64,000 nucleotides of DNA from an uncultured Draconibacterium sp. (GTDB taxonomy: Bacteria; Bacteroidota; Bacteroidia; Bacteroidales; Prolixibacteraceae): positions 1 through 64,000 of the forward strand of contig NZ_CAJXTC010000006.1 in NCBI RefSeq assembly GCF_913060805.1, in the 5' to 3' direction. The notes beneath the pieces were generated by a model, which saw only the letters and a program-made list of their open reading frames with translations, had not been told where the DNA came from and did not search any database. Positions 1 to 8,601 of this stretch are shown in pieces. Numbering within the stretch: the first letter of the stretch is position 1; each line of letters opens with the position of its first letter. A program made the position numbers and the translations under genes.

Positions 1-294
1 AAATTCAGTTATAAACTGATAATGGTCGTAATTACGGAAACGACTAAAAACCACTCTTAAAATTTTCATAATGAATTGGTGAGTTGTTTTGAAATGTTTG
101 TTGATTTTTAAAATATGTAGTTGAATTTGTGGATTTTGTATGCTTTTGGTATTATTTGTTGAATAAAATTAAACGATATGTTAAGCCAAGTCAAGAGCAG
201 ATAACATGTTTTACAACAAACTTTTGTTTAAAATGTGCGATGCTAAGTGTTTCAGAATCTGTTTTATTGCGTAGTTGCCAGTGTAATGATGCTC
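1..294. other. AT-rich flank without a supported gene
   Basis: I see no credible coding region, RNA gene or mobile-element end here. A short open frame at 129-434 has no recognisable domain, low-complexity start and runs into the tandem repeats that follow, so I regard it as chance. Confidence 0.5.
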
Positions 295-665
295 CAAAAC
301 GCAACGGTTTAGTTGCCCAGGTGACCAATTCCTGTACAAAATGCGTTTTGTACCACCAGTCGTGTGCTGTGCACAAGATAAAATACGTTTTGTACCCACT
401 TCGTTTACCTGGCCGCGTGCCAAAATGCGTTTGAAACCCACTTCCGGCACCTGGCGGCGCAAAAAAACGTGTTTGGAACCAATTTCTGTTACCTGGGGAC
501 GAAAAAAAATGCGTTTGAAAGCTTCCCCAGCTGCTGAGGACGGAAAAAAACACGTTTGAAAGCTTCCCCAGCTGCTGGAGACGAAAAAAAACGCGTTTGA
601 AACCACTTTCTGTTAGCTGGGGGCGTAAAAAAACGCGTTTGAAACCAACTTTTGTCACCTGTGGG
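295..665. repeat. Degenerate tandem repeat, about 42-bp unit, eight or more copies
   Basis: A core resembling AAATGCGTTTGAAACC recurs at about 342, 384, 426, 468, 510, 551, 592 and 634, a spacing of 42 or 41 bp. Several cores contain the palindrome AAACGCGTTT, and each is followed by a CACCTGG/CAGCTGG-like block and a run of A. Because 42 is a multiple of three, the minus strand stays open over most of the array and would give a repetitive 14-residue pattern rich in F, T and H. I read that as a by-product of the repeat period, not as a gene. Units vary in sequence but hardly in length. There are no unique spacers, so it is not a CRISPR array. Confidence 0.85.
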
Positions 666-720
666 AGCTTTAAAATCAGTAGGTTACATGTATTTGTGTT
701 TCGGGCAATTATCTGAAAGC

Positions 721-840
721 CGCGTGTTGTGAGGCACTGGGGCTAAAGCCCCGTTTCAAAGGTGTTGTGCTTATCCCCGGTATTAATGCCGGGCTTAGTC
801 ATCTTTCTTATAATGCCGGGCTTTAGCCCCAACACATCTC
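721..840. repeat. Palindromic intergenic repeat (GGGGCTAAAGCCCC type)
   Basis: The interval holds the perfect palindrome GGGGCTAAAGCCCC at 739-752 and, after two GCCGGGCTT-type arms near 788 and 815, an inverted copy GGGCTTTAGCCCC ending near 830. The outer TGTTG and CAACA words are also in inverted arrangement. This looks like a dispersed foldback repeat between the tandem array and the methyltransferase gene. It has no coding content. Confidence 0.6.
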
Positions 841-924
841 ATTAACAATAAAAATATTTCCCCATTTTTTACTACATTGGGCATTCGTACAAAACACCAA
901 ATTAGCAAACAACCAAAATAGTAA

Positions 925-2016
925 ATGGCAAACAAAAACCTCACTGCTGCAAAACGGGCCAAAAACGACGAGTTTTATACCCAATACCACGATATTGAAA
1001 AAGAAATAAATGCCTACATCGAATACAATCCTGATGTATTTAGAGGCAAGACCATTTTATTGCCTTGCGACGACCCCGAATGGAGCAACTTTACCAAGTT
1101 TTTTGCACAAAACTTCGAGCGCTTTGGCCTTAAGAAGCTAATTAGCACTAGCTACGCCGCCAACAGTAAAAAATACAAAAGCGGTTACCAGCCAACTCTG
1201 TTCGAAGTAAACGATCCTCAATATGACGAATACAAAACCAAACAGAACGGCAAAATATTTACACTCGACCACGATAAAAGTGGCGACGGACGTATTGATG
1301 TTGACGATTTGGAATGGCATTACCTCGATGGCGATGGCGATTTTAAAAGCGATGAGATTAAAAAACTACGCAACGAAGCCGACGTAATTATCACCAATCC
1401 GCCTTTTTCGCTGTTCCGGGACTTTTTGGCTTGGGTACTTGAAGATCCGAAGCAATTCATAATAATCAGTAATATGAATGCAATAACATACAAGGAAGTA
1501 TTTCCACTTATTAAAGAAAATAGAATTTGGCTAGGAGCAGGAAAAAATGATGGCAGAAATGTCTGGTATCAAGTACCCGATAATTACAACAATTTTCACA
1601 AGGAGGAAGATGGTAAGAAATTCGCTTTCGTAGCTGGAACTATTTGGTTGGCCAATATAGACCATGGAAGACGTCACCAACCTTTACAACTAATGCCAGA
1701 GCGAGATGTAATAAAATATGGAACAAAAGAGCCATTTCGTAAATATGAAAACTATGATGCGATCGAAGTTCCACAAGTAAAATATATCCCAAGTGATTAT
1801 GATGGATTAATGGGGGTTCCGATAAGCTTTTTAAGTAAATATTGTCCAGAACAGTTTGAAATCATTGGTTCAAGTCGAACACTTGGTATACCTATGTCTA
1901 AAATAGCTAAAAAAGGAACTTTCGTACAGGGAGGACCACGTTTTTATTTGTCAAACGGTGATGGAACCTATCGAAGAATGTACGATCGATTGGTTATTAA
2001 AAAAAGAACCTTATGA
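925..2016 (+). CDS. EcoRI-family adenine-specific DNA methyltransferase
   Basis: This 363-residue protein should transfer a methyl group from S-adenosylmethionine to N6 of adenine in a specific DNA site. It resembles M.EcoRI along its length: an N-terminal stretch with DEFYTQY near residue 15, a CDDPEWSNF segment, and the catalytic motif IV NPPF at residues 158-161 followed by [19 protein letters not shown] follows, as in M.EcoRI. Length fits the family. The ATG at 925 is chosen because the conserved N-terminus starts there. The stop overlaps the start of the next gene by 4 bp (ATGA), so methylase and nuclease are translationally coupled. The target sequence cannot be told from the protein alone. 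The last 180 or so codons look more AT-rich than the first half. Confidence 0.92.
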   Translation: MANKNLTAAKRAKNDEFYTQYHDIEKEINAYIEYNPDVFRGKTILLPCDDPEWSNFTKFFAQNFERFGLKKLISTSYAANSKKYKSGYQPTLFEVNDPQYDEYKTKQNGKIFTLDHDKSGDGRIDVDDLEWHYLDGDGDFKSDEIKKLRNEADVIITNPPFSLFRDFLAWVLEDPKQFIIISNMNAITYKEVFPLIKENRIWLGAGKNDGRNVWYQVPDNYNNFHKEEDGKKFAFVAGTIWLANIDHGRRHQPLQLMPERDVIKYGTKEPFRKYENYDAIEVPQVKYIPSDYDGLMGVPISFLSKYCPEQFEIIGSSRTLGIPMSKIAKKGTFVQGGPRFYLSNGDGTYRRMYDRLVIKKRTL

Positions 2017-3176
2017 AAACAACCCTAAGAACCGACATTACCGTTGCAGCCATTTGCGATGGTTTTATTTACAACGAGCTGGAGGGCAAAGGCCTGTTTG
2101 GACTAAGCGGTACACTTACTATACAACCCGAGTACCAGCGCAATTACATTTATGCCGATGGTAAAAAAGATGTAGCCGTAATTGAATCTATCCTTAAAGG
2201 CTACCCGCTGGGACTTATTTATTTTGTAAAAGTAGCCGACGATAAGTTCGAGGTGCTCGACGGGCAACAACGAATTACCAGCCTGGGGCGCTATGTAAAA
2301 AACAAGTTTGCCATACACGACGAGGATGGTAAACCACAATACTTCGACGGTATTGCAAGCGAAAAAAGGGAAAAAATTAACCAAACCAAACTGCTGATAT
2401 ACGAATGCGAAGGAACTGAGCCAGAAATAAAGCAGTGGTTCAAAACCATTAATATTGCCGGTATTGAACTTAATAATCAGGAAGAAAATAATGCGATATA
2501 TTCAGGACCATTTGTTACGCTGGGGAAAGAGGAGTTTAGCAATAGCCGGAATGCGAATATTCAAAAATGGAGTGCCTACATTAAGGGAAGTGCTGATCGC
2601 CAACAGTTTTTAGAACGTGCTTTGCACTGGGTAAGCAAAGGCAATATTGAGGAATATATGAGCCAACACCGTTACGATACTAATATCAACGAACTAAAAA
2701 CCTATTTCAATAGTGTTATCGATTGGGTAAGCGGGGTATTTATCGATGTAGAAAAAGAGATGTGTGGTTTGGAATGGGGGCGTTTGTACGAAACATATCA
2801 TAAAAAAGCGTATGATCCGAAAAAAGTTTCGGACGAAGTGCAGGAGCTCATCAGCGATTCGTATGTAACAAACCGGAAGGGGATTTTCGAATACATACTT
2901 GGCGGTTCGGTCGATACCAAATTGCTTAACGTACGGGTATTTAGCGAGCCAATAAAAAAAGCAAGCTATAAAAAACAAACTTCAGAGGCTGAGAAGAAAG
3001 GCATTTCCAATTGTCCGCATTGCGCATTAGGCCACGATGCCAATAAACAAAAAATCTGGAAGCTAAACGAAATGGATGCCGACCATGTAACCGCATGGAG
3101 TAAAGGCGGTGCCACCGACGCCAAAAACTGCCAGATGCTGTGTAAAACACATAACCGGGCTAAGGGGAATCGGTAG
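2013..3176 (+). CDS. DUF262 protein with C-terminal HNH nuclease, probable restriction partner
   Basis: The 387-residue protein begins with a DUF262 (ParB/GmrS-like) domain whose signature DGQQR lies at residues 83-87. It ends with a compact canonical HNH nuclease: CPHC from residue 334, DADH at 355-358, then W..GG and NCQ..C..HN at the very C-terminus. DUF262 domains are known as nucleotide-dependent parts of type IV enzymes such as GmrSD, and HNH domains cut DNA. Its start lies inside the stop of the EcoRI-type methylase gene, so it most likely is the cleaving half of a restriction-modification pair (inference). The HNH metal-site residues all appear present. Alternatively it could be a modification-dependent nuclease whose neighbour marks self. 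Confidence 0.88.
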   Translation: MKTTLRTDITVAAICDGFIYNELEGKGLFGLSGTLTIQPEYQRNYIYADGKKDVAVIESILKGYPLGLIYFVKVADDKFEVLDGQQRITSLGRYVKNKFAIHDEDGKPQYFDGIASEKREKINQTKLLIYECEGTEPEIKQWFKTINIAGIELNNQEENNAIYSGPFVTLGKEEFSNSRNANIQKWSAYIKGSADRQQFLERALHWVSKGNIEEYMSQHRYDTNINELKTYFNSVIDWVSGVFIDVEKEMCGLEWGRLYETYHKKAYDPKKVSDEVQELISDSYVTNRKGIFEYILGGSVDTKLLNVRVFSEPIKKASYKKQTSEAEKKGISNCPHCALGHDANKQKIWKLNEMDADHVTAWSKGGATDAKNCQMLCKTHNRAKGNR

Positions 3177-3215
3177 GGAGATATATAAAACTGCCAAATA
3201 ATAGTAAAAAACGAT

Positions 3216-4097
3216 ATGGGAAACATTGCCACCGATACAGCCAGACAAATAGCCCTTTTGCAGGAGCGCGGAATGATTCTGGATTTGCCAGAAGAGAAAA
3301 TAAAAGAACACTTGTTGGATATTGGTTATTATCGTTTAGGATTCTATTGGTATCCGTTTCAAAAGAATTCACACCACGAATTCAAAGAAGGCACAAAATT
3401 TTCCGATGTTATTAAGTTGTATTATCTGGATAGCGACCTGCGCATTTTACTTATCAAATACACCAACAGAATTGAAATAAATTTTAGGACAAAAGTAATT
3501 TACTATGTCTCTAACCACTACAAAGACTCACCTACCTGGTTTGCTGATCCGGCGATTGTCAATAAAGAAATTATTGACTTCTTAGACCGGAATTATAATC
3601 ACCAGTTTATTAAAAATAACAAGCCGATTAAACAGCATCACATAAAACACATCAACGATAAGTACGCACCCGCCTGGAAAACCTTGGAGTTCCTGACGTT
3701 TGGCAGCGTTTTCAATATCTTTAAAAACGTAAGGAACAAATCATTAAAAGAAAAAATTGCCAATGAGTTTGGCATTGTGAGCCTCGATAAATTTTACAAT
3801 TTGTTTAAAGTAATAATTGATATTAGAAACAGTTGTGCACATGGTGATGTTCTTTATGATTATAGGAGGCCAACGGGAATCTCTGTAATTCCATCAATTC
3901 CCTTTAACAACAAAGACAGAAGTTCGCTTGACTCGTGCATAAGAGTTGTATCATATTTTCTGGGAAATATTTCAAAAAACAGACAAACAGACCTAAAAGA
4001 TTCTATCAATGAATTATTTGTCAGCTATACTGATAATGCTGCACTTCAAGCCATTATCGAAAACAAGATAAACTACAATTTCAAAGTCGGTATTTGA
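3216..4097 (+). CDS. Abi_2 (AbiD/AbiF) family abortive-infection HEPN protein
   Basis: At 293 residues it matches the Abi_2 family in length and N-terminal pattern (LLQERGM, then DIGYYRLGFYWYPF near residue 40). Near the C-terminus it has RNSCAH, where R204 and H209 form the Rx4H motif of HEPN ribonucleases. Members stop growth of phage-infected cells, and AbiF proteins have been linked to small structured RNAs encoded beside them. It follows the restriction genes after a 39-bp gap and is followed by a hairpin-rich stretch ending in a strong terminator. That stretch may be such a partner RNA. It probably cleaves RNA when released from control (inference). There is no signal peptide or membrane segment. 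Confidence 0.9.
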   Translation: MGNIATDTARQIALLQERGMILDLPEEKIKEHLLDIGYYRLGFYWYPFQKNSHHEFKEGTKFSDVIKLYYLDSDLRILLIKYTNRIEINFRTKVIYYVSNHYKDSPTWFADPAIVNKEIIDFLDRNYNHQFIKNNKPIKQHHIKHINDKYAPAWKTLEFLTFGSVFNIFKNVRNKSLKEKIANEFGIVSLDKFYNLFKVIIDIRNSCAHGDVLYDYRRPTGISVIPSIPFNNKDRSSLDSCIRVVSYFLGNISKNRQTDLKDSINELFVSYTDNAALQAIIENKINYNFKVGI

Positions 4098-4184
4098 ATT
4101 TATCAACAAAGTTTTTAACTTTGTACCCGCAGTGCACTACTATTCGATTATCGCTTTAGTTTCTGCACTTAAAAATATTCTAAT
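4098..4184 (+). ncRNA. Candidate AbiF-associated structured RNA
   Basis: Directly after the Abi_2 stop lies a perfect hairpin, ACAAAGT (4106-4112) pairing with ACTTTGT (4118-4124). It is followed by a second helix, AGTGCA (4131-4136) with TGCACT (4164-4169), enclosing a 27-nt loop, and then by the terminator at 4185. An RNA ending at this terminator would carry two helices and sit exactly where AbiF-linked RNAs have been described. I cannot run a covariance model, so membership in that RNA family is inference. It could also simply be the structured 3' end of the Abi mRNA. Confidence 0.45.
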
Positions 4185-4215
4185 AAACCCGGGTTCGCCC
4201 CGGGTTTTTTGTTTT
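4185..4215 (+). terminator. Intrinsic terminator after the defence operon
   Basis: AAACCCGGG (4185-4193) and CCCGGGTTT (4199-4207) form a perfect 9-bp stem with a TTCGC loop. It is followed by an unbroken T run to 4210 and further T-rich sequence. Confidence 0.9.
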
Positions 4216-4586
4216 CTATACCTCATTATTTCTGTTGATGCACGATTTATTGCACTGTATCTAAGCATAAGGAGCCGCAGATACTACAAAGGATAAACCT
4301 CCTGAAGGCAGGGAGCGGATCAACAGACCGCTTTACACTAACACAAGAGGTTTATTGCTGAATAAAGGTATGTTTTTCGATTGAAATAGATGGGAACCAT
4401 CTACGAATCATACTCCCTAATTGTTGTTGATTGGTCGTAAAAAAGCAGCGGTGCCATCATCGCCGGAAACAGTCCGGGACTGAACGCCGCCGCCAGCCCC
4501 GAAGGGCTAAAAAGCTTTGAATGGCCTATGCCTGGAGTAGCCAGGCCTACACTGACAACAAAGCTTTTGATATTGGTAATAACGAA
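4216..4586. other. Gene-free stretch with stacked inverted repeats
   Basis: No gene is visible. ATAAACCTC (4293-4301) pairs with GAGGTTTAT (4347-4355). Inside lie two smaller hairpins, around 4298-4314 and AGCGG (4314-4318) with CCGCT (4328-4332), so the whole folds as a multi-branched unit. Further on there are foldback pieces near 4494-4575, including AAAGCTTT words in inverted arrangement and TGGCCTATGCCTGGAGTAGCCAGGCCT-like arms. It may hold an unannotated structured RNA or eroded repeats. Confidence 0.4.
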
Positions 4587-5036
4587 TTAAAAGTCAACTT
4601 TTCCGGTATAAAGGTCGGTCAATAAATGTCGTTGTTTGTCGAGATGGCAAAGTATAAATTCAAGACGCAAGATATCAGTACCTATCCATGTTCGTGTTTT
4701 CAACATAAAAACCGAGCCGTTACGTTCGAACAGCTCAATAAATGTTTTACCCGGATTTGTTTTTGACGTAAAGGCCTTGGGGTGGATAAAGTCCCATAGT
4801 TTCAGGCGTTCCGCAAACTTTGGCTTAAGTTTTAAGTCGCAATTAATGCGTTTCCACGTCCAGTAGTGGCGGTCTTTTTGTTTTGCCAGTTCTGTTTTTA
4901 AAAGCTGGTACTGATCTTTATCGGGGTATGTTTTAACAGCTTCGTCAAGCATTGCCCAGGCTGCTGTGCAGATGTCGTCGCCTTTAAACAGGTATTTCCC
5001 TTCGTTGGCGGTACTAAAAAGTAGTTCGATTCGCAT
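4587..5036 (-). CDS. Tandem paralogue 3 of an unrecognised 150-residue family
   Basis: This soluble-looking protein of 149 residues has no signal peptide or membrane segment, and I do not recognise the family. It shares with the next two genes the N-terminal IELLFSTAN, a TAAWAMLDEA block, LLKTEL.KQKD, W.W.RIN, FIELFE and the signature RTWIGTD.LRLEFI.CHLD, ending in GKVDF. The pattern is uniform along the whole length, which speaks for intact paralogues rather than debris. The genes lie head to tail on the minus strand with their own spacers. The spacers before this gene and the middle one are also alike, so whole gene-plus-promoter units were duplicated. Confidence 0.8.
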   Translation of the reverse strand: MRIELLFSTANEGKYLFKGDDICTAAWAMLDEAVKTYPDKDQYQLLKTELAKQKDRHYWTWKRINCDLKLKPKFAERLKLWDFIHPKAFTSKTNPGKTFIELFERNGSVFMLKTRTWIGTDILRLEFILCHLDKQRHLLTDLYTGKVDF

Positions 5037-5191
5037 ATGCGTTTGTTTTAGTTCTTAATAAAAACATAGCCTCACCGTAAAGCAATTATCGGGCCATTCA
5101 GTTTTACAAAACAATATATAAGTAAGGCTTAATACGATTTGTTACAGCCATAGTGGAATGAGGCTATATGCTTGTATAATATGTTCTGAGT

Positions 5192-5641
5192 TTAAAAGTC
5201 AACCATTCCGGCATAAAAATCAGCCAGTAGTTTTCGTCTTGTGTCGAGATTGCAAGGTATAAATTCAAGCTGTAGTTTATCGGTACCTATCCACGTTCGG
5301 GCATGCATCAAAAATATCGAGTCGGCCAACTCAAATATCTCAATAAAAGCTTCGCCTACTTTAGTTTTGGCCGTAAAGGTTCTGGGGTAAACAAAATCCA
5401 ACGGTTTCAGGCGTTCTGCAAATTCGGTGCTAATATCCCAGTCGAAATTTATACGCTCCCACGTCCATTCGTGCGGGTCTTTTTGTTTTTCAAGTTCGGT
5501 TTTTAAAAGTATGCAATGCTCATCGTTGGGGTAAATTTGAGCTGCCTCTTCAAGCATTGCCCAGGCTGCAGTGCTAAGGTCTTCGCCTTTAAACATGTAT
5601 TTCCCCTTGTTGGCGGTACTAAAAAGTAGTTCGATTTTCAT
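5192..5641 (-). CDS. Tandem paralogue 2 of an unrecognised 150-residue family
   Basis: It has 149 residues and is the closest relative of the gene at 4587. It carries IELLFSTANKGKYMFKGED at the start, TAAWAMLEEA, WTWERIN, a YPRTFTAKTK stretch, then ARTWIGTDKLQLEFI and a final GMVDF. The upstream spacer contains GTAAAGCAATTATC and TTTTACAAAACAATAT words that recur before the 4587 gene, consistent with a recent duplication that included the promoter region. Function is unknown. The conserved Trp, Arg and Asp positions hint at a shared fold or ligand, but this is only inference. Confidence 0.8.
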   Translation of the reverse strand: MKIELLFSTANKGKYMFKGEDLSTAAWAMLEEAAQIYPNDEHCILLKTELEKQKDPHEWTWERINFDWDISTEFAERLKPLDFVYPRTFTAKTKVGEAFIEIFELADSIFLMHARTWIGTDKLQLEFIPCNLDTRRKLLADFYAGMVDF

Positions 5642-5798
5642 TGTGTTTGTTTTTGTGTTATAAATGTAAACATAACACCATCGTAAAGCAATTATCAGGC
5701 CAATCAGTTTTACAAAACAATATTTTAAATGAGGCTAAATCCGATGAGTAATAAGGAAGAAGTATAATATTATTCTCTTGTCAGTTTTGTATCTGAGT

Positions 5799-6248
5799 TT
5801 AAAAGTTAAGCTTTCCGGCATTATAGTCGGCCAGCAATTTTTCTTTTTTGTCGATATGGCAGAGAATAAATTCGAGCCGCAAGAGATCGGTGCCTATCCA
5901 GGTTTGGGCATTCATCATAAATACTGAGTCATCGTGTTCAAAAAGCATAATAAGAGCTTTGCCTGTTTTTGTTTTTGGCGTGAAGGTTCTGGGGTAAACA
6001 AAATCAAGTGGTTTGTAGGATTTTGCAATATCAGGGGTAATGGCCCAGTCAGTATTAATACGCTTCCACACCCAGGAGTAAAGGTCTTTTTGTTTTGGTA
6101 GCTTGGTTTTTAAACGTTTATAATAATCATTATCGGGCTCAGCAACAACAGAGTCTTCAAGCAAGGCCCAGGCGGCCACGCTAAAATCGTGGCGTTGGTT
6201 CAGGTATAACTCTTTGTTCGCTGTTCTAAATAGAAGTTCGATTTGCAT
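5799..6248 (-). CDS. Tandem paralogue 1 of an unrecognised 150-residue family
   Basis: This is the most divergent member of the trio. I start it at the ATG at 6248 because the paralogues begin there (MQIELLF). An in-frame codon at 6287 would add 13 unmatched residues. The protein keeps the VAAWALLEDS block, LKTKLPKQKD, WVWKRIN, YPRTFTPKTKTGK, and AQTWIGTDLLRLEFILCHIDK, ending in GKLNF. Gene order and divergence suggest that this copy is older and the other two arose later. It lies back to back with the ceramidase-like gene at 6305, so the 56-bp gap must hold divergent start signals. Confidence 0.78.
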   Translation of the reverse strand: MQIELLFRTANKELYLNQRHDFSVAAWALLEDSVVAEPDNDYYKRLKTKLPKQKDLYSWVWKRINTDWAITPDIAKSYKPLDFVYPRTFTPKTKTGKALIMLFEHDDSVFMMNAQTWIGTDLLRLEFILCHIDKKEKLLADYNAGKLNF

Positions 6249-6304
6249 GCGCGTATGTTTTCGATGTATTAAATTTAGCAATAACACTTCTGGAAAACAA
6301 TTAC

Positions 6305-7675
6305 ATGAAACATGTCTGTTTATTGACCGATGAAATTCTTTGGAGCCTGATACTATTTATGGCTTGTCCGGCATTTGCCCAAACCGGTTTAAAAGTAGGG
6401 GCAGCTAAAGTCGATATCACACCAAAACAAAGTGAGCTGAAGAGTTCAACAGATATTATTCGTGGGAAACTTTATGTTCGTTCAATTTATATCGATAACG
6501 GTACAAATTCAGCTGTTTTAGTGTCTATCGATGCCGGCGGTATTCATGAAATTGATGATGTATTGGCGAAATCATCAGCATCAACAGGATGTCCGGCACA
6601 AAACTATGTGGTTACCGGAACGCATACGCACAGTGGTAACACCGGAGGTCTTTTTAACGGAGCTCCAACTCCGGAAACAATTGCCGATGCCATTGTTGCT
6701 TCTGTTGATCAGGCGAAGGCAAATATGGCGCCTGCACGTGTTGGTTACGGAACGACAGAAGTTGATTTGAACGTAAACCGCGATAATTTCGATGAGAATT
6801 TAGAGTGGCACCAAACTGCAAACTGGGATGGTCCTTCAGATAAAACCTTGGCAGTAATAACTTTCCTTGGCGAAGACGATGTGCCAATTGCTGTGTACAT
6901 GAATTACGCCATGCACCCGGTTAATTTCTTTATGAGTGGTGTTGTTAGTGCAGATTTCCCGGGCGATGCAACGAAATATGTTGAAGATATGTTCGACGGT
7001 AAAACTGTGGCTTTATTTAGCCAGGGAGCTTCCGGCGACCAAAATCCTAAAATGGCCTACACTTCTATCTTCCAGGAAGGCCAGATTCTAGGTGTTTTGC
7101 CTCCACCTGCTGCTCCATCAACAGGTCGCCAACCATCATTTGACGGACCGGGTGAAATTCCTGCCGATCAATTGGAGGCCCATAAAAAAGTTGTTGATCG
7201 CAAGAGCGACTATGTACACATGTTAGGAACTACTTTGGGTAACAACGCCGTTCAGGTTATGCTTTATCATACGCAATACGAAAAGAGTTCGAAAATCTGG
7301 TGTAAAAAAGAGGATGTAGTTTGTCCTGGCCGTGTTCGTATCGATACAAAAGGTCGCGAAAATTACGATCCGGGATACAAAGATGGTCCGGATGTACACA
7401 TCGGTTTGGGTTTGGTTCAGATTGGCGATATCAATCTGGTAACCGTTAGTGGCGAGGTTTATTCTGAGATTGGAATGCGCCTGAAAGCCGAGTCTCCTGC
7501 ATCTAAAACAATGATGGTTACATTGACCAACGGAACGCGTACCGGATATATTTATTCTACTCAGGCAAGTACTCACCTAACTTTCCAGGTGATTGGTTCA
7601 AACCTAAAACCCGGATATGCTGAACCGGCAATTGTGAATACCGCAATTGAAATGATGGAAGAATCAAAACTTTAA
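6305..7675 (+). CDS. Exported neutral/alkaline ceramidase-like hydrolase
   Basis: The 456-residue protein has a short N-terminal hydrophobic segment ending in AFAQ, which fits signal-peptide cleavage near residue 25, followed by KVGAAKVDITP. That opening and the histidine motif THTHSG (near residue 103) are typical of the N-terminal domain of neutral/alkaline ceramidases, zinc amidases. Other members act on unrelated esters or amides, so ceramide is not assured. It is shorter than full ceramidases (about 650 residues or more) and seems to lack the C-terminal domain. It heads a plus-strand run of exported hydrolases, which suggests a role in taking apart an acylated substrate outside the cytoplasm. 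Confidence 0.8.
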   Translation: MKHVCLLTDEILWSLILFMACPAFAQTGLKVGAAKVDITPKQSELKSSTDIIRGKLYVRSIYIDNGTNSAVLVSIDAGGIHEIDDVLAKSSASTGCPAQNYVVTGTHTHSGNTGGLFNGAPTPETIADAIVASVDQAKANMAPARVGYGTTEVDLNVNRDNFDENLEWHQTANWDGPSDKTLAVITFLGEDDVPIAVYMNYAMHPVNFFMSGVVSADFPGDATKYVEDMFDGKTVALFSQGASGDQNPKMAYTSIFQEGQILGVLPPPAAPSTGRQPSFDGPGEIPADQLEAHKKVVDRKSDYVHMLGTTLGNNAVQVMLYHTQYEKSSKIWCKKEDVVCPGRVRIDTKGRENYDPGYKDGPDVHIGLGLVQIGDINLVTVSGEVYSEIGMRLKAESPASKTMMVTLTNGTRTGYIYSTQASTHLTFQVIGSNLKPGYAEPAIVNTAIEMMEESKL

Positions 7676-7733
7676 AAGCGAATTTTTAACTTGCAGAACA
7701 GCTTTAGAATTAAAACCTTATAAAATAATCAAG

Positions 7734-8564
7734 ATGAAGAAATCGATCGCTCTAATTTTTATGCTGGCCCTGTGTCAGCTAACGATAATGGCGCAAATGC
7801 CGGCTGCCAACTTCGAGGGAGAAGAAGTTTTTAAAAACGACGATGTTGTTTTCCATAAAATCGACGACCACACCTGGGTGGGTACCGGGCACATGTCGGC
7901 GAACGAAAGTATTTATCTGATTGAAGGAAATGATAAAGCTGTTTTGCTTGATGCCGGAACAAAAATTACCGATCTGGATAAAATTGTGGCGTCAATTACC
8001 GACAAACCGGTTACACTGATGTTGACACACGTACATCCTGACCATGTTGGTGCTGCCGATTATTTTCCGGTGGTTTATATGAATCCCGGCGACAAAGAAT
8101 CTGCTGCTCAGATGATGCCAAATTATAAAGGTGAGTTTAAGTACCTTGAAGACGGACAGGTTATCGATCTTGGTGGCCGAAAACTGGAAGTGGTTTTCAC
8201 GCCTGCGCATACCTGGGGATCTACAACTTACATTGATAAAGAAGCCGGTTACGGTTTTAGCGGCGATTCATTTGGCTCAGGAAACTTATTAATGTTTGCC
8301 GGAACTTTCTCTGACCTGATTGCCACTTGCGAGAAAATGAGTGCAGTTATGGAGAAAGACGGTATCGAAAAATTGTATCCCGGGCACTTCCGTGGCGACA
8401 ATCCTGAAACAAAACAACGCGTGGAAGATCTGATAACCTTGAGTAAAGATATTCTTTCGGGTAAAGAAAAGGGCGAGGAAACGGAAGGTAACCGTTTTGG
8501 TTTTAACCACATTGCTACTAAGTACGGTGTGCGCGTAAATTACGGTGACAAAACTATGAAATAA
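7734..8564 (+). CDS. Exported metallo-beta-lactamase-fold hydrolase, copy 1
   Basis: It has 276 residues with a signal peptide ending near MAQ (residues 1-21). The zinc motif THVHPDH (HxHxDH) follows near residue 100, a further His in TPAHTWGSTTY and Asp in GFSGDSFGSGN, and PGHF near the end. This is the full ligand set of a binuclear MBL hydrolase. The family includes lactonases, esterases and lactamases, so the substrate is open. It is a close paralogue of the gene at 13143, which lies in the same run. The gap to the ceramidase-like gene is 58 bp and to the following esterase 37 bp, so they are likely co-transcribed. Confidence 0.85.
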   Translation: MKKSIALIFMLALCQLTIMAQMPAANFEGEEVFKNDDVVFHKIDDHTWVGTGHMSANESIYLIEGNDKAVLLDAGTKITDLDKIVASITDKPVTLMLTHVHPDHVGAADYFPVVYMNPGDKESAAQMMPNYKGEFKYLEDGQVIDLGGRKLEVVFTPAHTWGSTTYIDKEAGYGFSGDSFGSGNLLMFAGTFSDLIATCEKMSAVMEKDGIEKLYPGHFRGDNPETKQRVEDLITLSKDILSGKEKGEETEGNRFGFNHIATKYGVRVNYGDKTMK

Positions 8565-8601
8565 TCAACATTGCAAATACAGAACCTAAAAACGGAATAA
8601 A

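Noticed and set aside
191-658. Open frames on the minus strand with a repetitive F/T/H-rich protein
   Set aside because: They only reflect the 42-bp tandem repeat, whose period keeps the frame open. There is no start signal, domain or neighbour support.
295-665. Possible CRISPR array
   Set aside because: Units are contiguous and degenerate, without unique spacers of constant length, and no cas genes are near.
1-4600. Mobile island carrying the defence genes
   Set aside because: Repeats and defence genes suggest mobility, but I found no integrase, transposase, tRNA or direct-repeat attachment sites to support it.
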